Part shown: in pieces, positions 4,945 through 5,701 of the stretch | How the letters are laid out: each line of letters begins with the position of its first letter | Position numbering within the stretch: position 1 is the stretch's first letter | Assembly: GCA_051001995.1 (NCBI GenBank) | Contig: JBPCMT010000219.1 | Span: forward strand, 1 to 5,701 | Length of the DNA stretch: 5,701 nt | DNA from: CAWEHQ01 sp051001995 | GTDB taxonomy: Bacteria; Actinomycetota; Thermoleophilia; Solirubrobacterales; Thermoleophilaceae | Direction: 5' to 3' | Position numbers and translations under genes: made by a program | The notes under the pieces: model-generated | Told to the model about the DNA's origin: nothing | What the model saw: the letters and a program-made list of their open reading frames with translations, nothing else | Database searches by the model: none

Positions 4945-5367
4945 ATGAGCTTCGACTCGCCCAAGGAGTTCCGCGAGGTGATGGACAAGGTGTTCGACCT
5001 GATGAGCACCGACCCGGAGATGGGTCCGCAGCTCCGCGACGCCGAGACACCCCAGCGCTTCGAGTTCCCGGACGTTGACATGGTCGTGAACATCACCTAC
5101 GCGCCGCGGGTCGAGGACGGCAAGCACCTGCGGTGGGACTGGTCCGACGACGTGGACTGGGAGCCCGACGTGCAGATGAAGATGGACTCGAAGGTCGCGA
5201 ACCGCTACTTCCAGGGCAAGGAGAACGTCGCGACGGCGATCGCGAGACGCCGCATCAAGACGTCGGGCAACGTCAAGAAGGCGCTGGCCCTCGTCCCGAT
5301 CACCAAGGGGGTCTACCCGAAGTACCGGGCAATGCTCGAAGAGCAGTACCCGCACCTGCTCGAGTAG
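4945..5367 (+). CDS. SCP2-type sterol/lipid-carrier domain protein
   Basis: The 140-residue product is the size of a stand-alone SCP2 domain, a small cytosolic fold with a hydrophobic pocket for lipids or acyl-CoAs. Visible features are FEFPDVDMVVNITY (39-52), KHLRWDWSDD (60-69), then the pattern VQMKMDSKVANRYFQGKENVATAIARRRIKTSGNVKKALALVPI (76-119). That last pattern matches the common SCP2 ending, in which a residue pair before a conserved Gly-K/E loop leads to 'A...G.I...G...KAL.L.P'. There is no signal peptide or membrane segment. It follows the acyltransferase by 19 bp with its own -10-like box. A role carrying a lipid or acyl substrate for its neighbours is inference. ATG 4945 is preferred because of the promoter spacing; the in-frame region upstream overlaps the acyltransferase. 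In bacteria the natural ligand is seldom known. Confidence 0.78.
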   Translation: MSFDSPKEFREVMDKVFDLMSTDPEMGPQLRDAETPQRFEFPDVDMVVNITYAPRVEDGKHLRWDWSDDVDWEPDVQMKMDSKVANRYFQGKENVATAIARRRIKTSGNVKKALALVPITKGVYPKYRAMLEEQYPHLLE

Positions 5368-5380
5368 GCCCGCTCTCGGC

Positions 5381-5402
5381 GGCAGAGGCCACCGGGCCTG
5401 CC
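5381..5402. terminator. Hairpin after the SCP2 gene (no T-tract)
   Basis: AGGCC (5386-5390) pairs with GGCCT (5395-5399) around ACCG, and GGC (5381-5383) pairs with GCC (5400-5402) across a 2-base AG bulge. It starts 13 bases after the stop codon. No T-run follows, so as an intrinsic terminator it would be of the T-less type often proposed for actinobacteria. Confidence 0.35.
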
Positions 5403-5433
5403 GGACTCTCGAGCCCCGGGGGCGAGCGGACAC

Positions 5434-5457
5434 GCCTCCTGGCGAGGCTGCGATTTT
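5434..5457. terminator. Candidate terminator between convergent genes
   Basis: GCCTC (5434-5438) and GAGGC (5444-5448) form a 5-bp stem with a 5-base loop. TGCGA then TTTT (5454-5457) follow on the plus strand. The T-tract is offset by five bases and the stem is short, so it is a weak intrinsic terminator. It sits between the convergent SCP2 gene and the minus-strand gene ending at 5461, where termination for both directions is expected. Confidence 0.4.
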
Positions 5458-5460
5458 CGG

Positions 5461-5701
5461 CTAGAAGTGCACGCCCTTCATCAGGTACGCCATCGCGATC
5501 GCCTCGGTGGACATCTCGTCCTCCTTGCCGCCGTCAGCGCCGGCCGGCAGCTCCTTCGGCTGCTCCTCCTTCCCCCCGCGCGAGGCCTTCGACTCCGGGA
5601 AGAGGTTGTAGGCGGTGTTCAGGATCACGTCCACCGTCTTCGGCGACATCGCGTAGAGCACCTCGCCGAAGGTTCCGAGCCGCGACGCCTTGCGCTTCGG
5701 C
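5461..5701 (-). CDS. C-terminal part of a probable short-chain dehydrogenase (runs off right edge)
   Basis: The minus-strand frame is open from the right edge to TAG at 5463-5461, giving 79 residues. It begins PKRKASRLGTFGEVLYAMSPKTVD, continues with ILNTAYNLFPESKASRG, then a hydrophilic linker (KEEQPKELPAGADGGKEDE) and ends MSTEAIAMAYLMKGVHF. The pattern 'AMSPKTVD.ILNTAY.LFPES.A..G' is one I associate with the C-terminal end of actinobacterial classical SDRs that act on lipid or steroid-like substrates. The Rossmann fold and active site lie outside the window, so this is a family guess. Internal GTG 5661 and ATG 5649 are not real starts, because coding sequence continues upstream. It converges on the SCP2 gene, leaving 93 bp with two hairpins. 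Confidence 0.55.
   Translation of the reverse strand, partial: PKRKASRLGTFGEVLYAMSPKTVDVILNTAYNLFPESKASRGGKEEQPKELPAGADGGKEDEMSTEAIAMAYLMKGVHF

Noticed and set aside
5408..5426. CTCG...CGAG hairpin with CCCCGGGG centre as a terminator
   Set aside because: The central CCCC/GGGG has no room for a loop and the outer stem is only 4 bp. The flanking hairpins are better candidates.
5649..5661. GTG 5661 or ATG 5649 as start of a 62-66 residue minus-strand protein
   Set aside because: The frame stays open to the window edge and the extra residues continue the same family-like pattern, so this is the tail of a longer gene.

Overview
The window is GC-rich DNA (roughly 70% or more by eye) with strong GC bias at third codon positions, so nearly every frame is open by chance. 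Codon use, gene content and the promoter layout (a TANNNT box about 6-7 bases before the start codon, with no Shine-Dalgarno sequence) suggest a high-GC actinobacterium. Thermoleophilia (Solirubrobacterales/Gaiellales) is my best guess, from recalled protein resemblance only. I see no rRNA, tRNA, CRISPR array, insertion sequence or phage gene. This looks like a chromosomal housekeeping and lipid region.

Layout. (1) Positions 1-591, minus strand: the N-terminal 197 residues of a secreted protein that runs off the left edge. It has a clear signal peptide, then poly-Gly and X-Pro linkers, and is probably the front end of a cell-wall enzyme. (2) 592-1016: a 425-base divergent intergenic region with a 16-bp perfect palindrome and short repeats but no convincing gene. 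(3) 1017-1688, plus strand: a coiled-coil protein with a basic, repeated Lys/Ala/Arg tail. (4) 1685-2443, minus strand: a nucleoside phosphorylase whose stop codon overlaps that of gene 3 (shared CTAG). (5) 2463-2996, plus strand: a second coiled-coil protein with a basic Ser/Lys/Ala repeat tail, diverging from the phosphorylase across only 19 bp. (6) 3004-4005, plus strand: an atypical extended SDR resembling mycobacterial GalE2 (Rv0501). (7) 4002-4925, plus strand: a PlsC/LPLAT-type acyltransferase overlapping gene 6 by 4 bp. (8) 4945-5367, plus strand: a small SCP2-type sterol/lipid-carrier protein with its own probable leaderless promoter. (9) 5461-5701, minus strand: the C-terminal 79 residues of a protein that is probably a short-chain dehydrogenase, running off the right edge.

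How they may work together. Genes 5-7 are packed head to tail (7-bp gap, then 4-bp overlap) and probably form one transcript, with gene 8 close behind. An NAD(P)-binding SDR-like protein, a membrane-associated acyltransferase and a lipid-binding protein together suggest lipid or envelope metabolism; the substrate cannot be read from sequence. The two histone-H1/phasin-like proteins around the phosphorylase share a similar coiled-coil segment and look like diverged paralogues. They could bind DNA, polyphosphate or storage granules. The observations most worth following up are this paralogous pair with its tandem-repeat tails, the SDR-acyltransferase pairing in which the SDR lacks the normal catalytic Tyr/Lys, and the recurring leaderless-promoter pattern.
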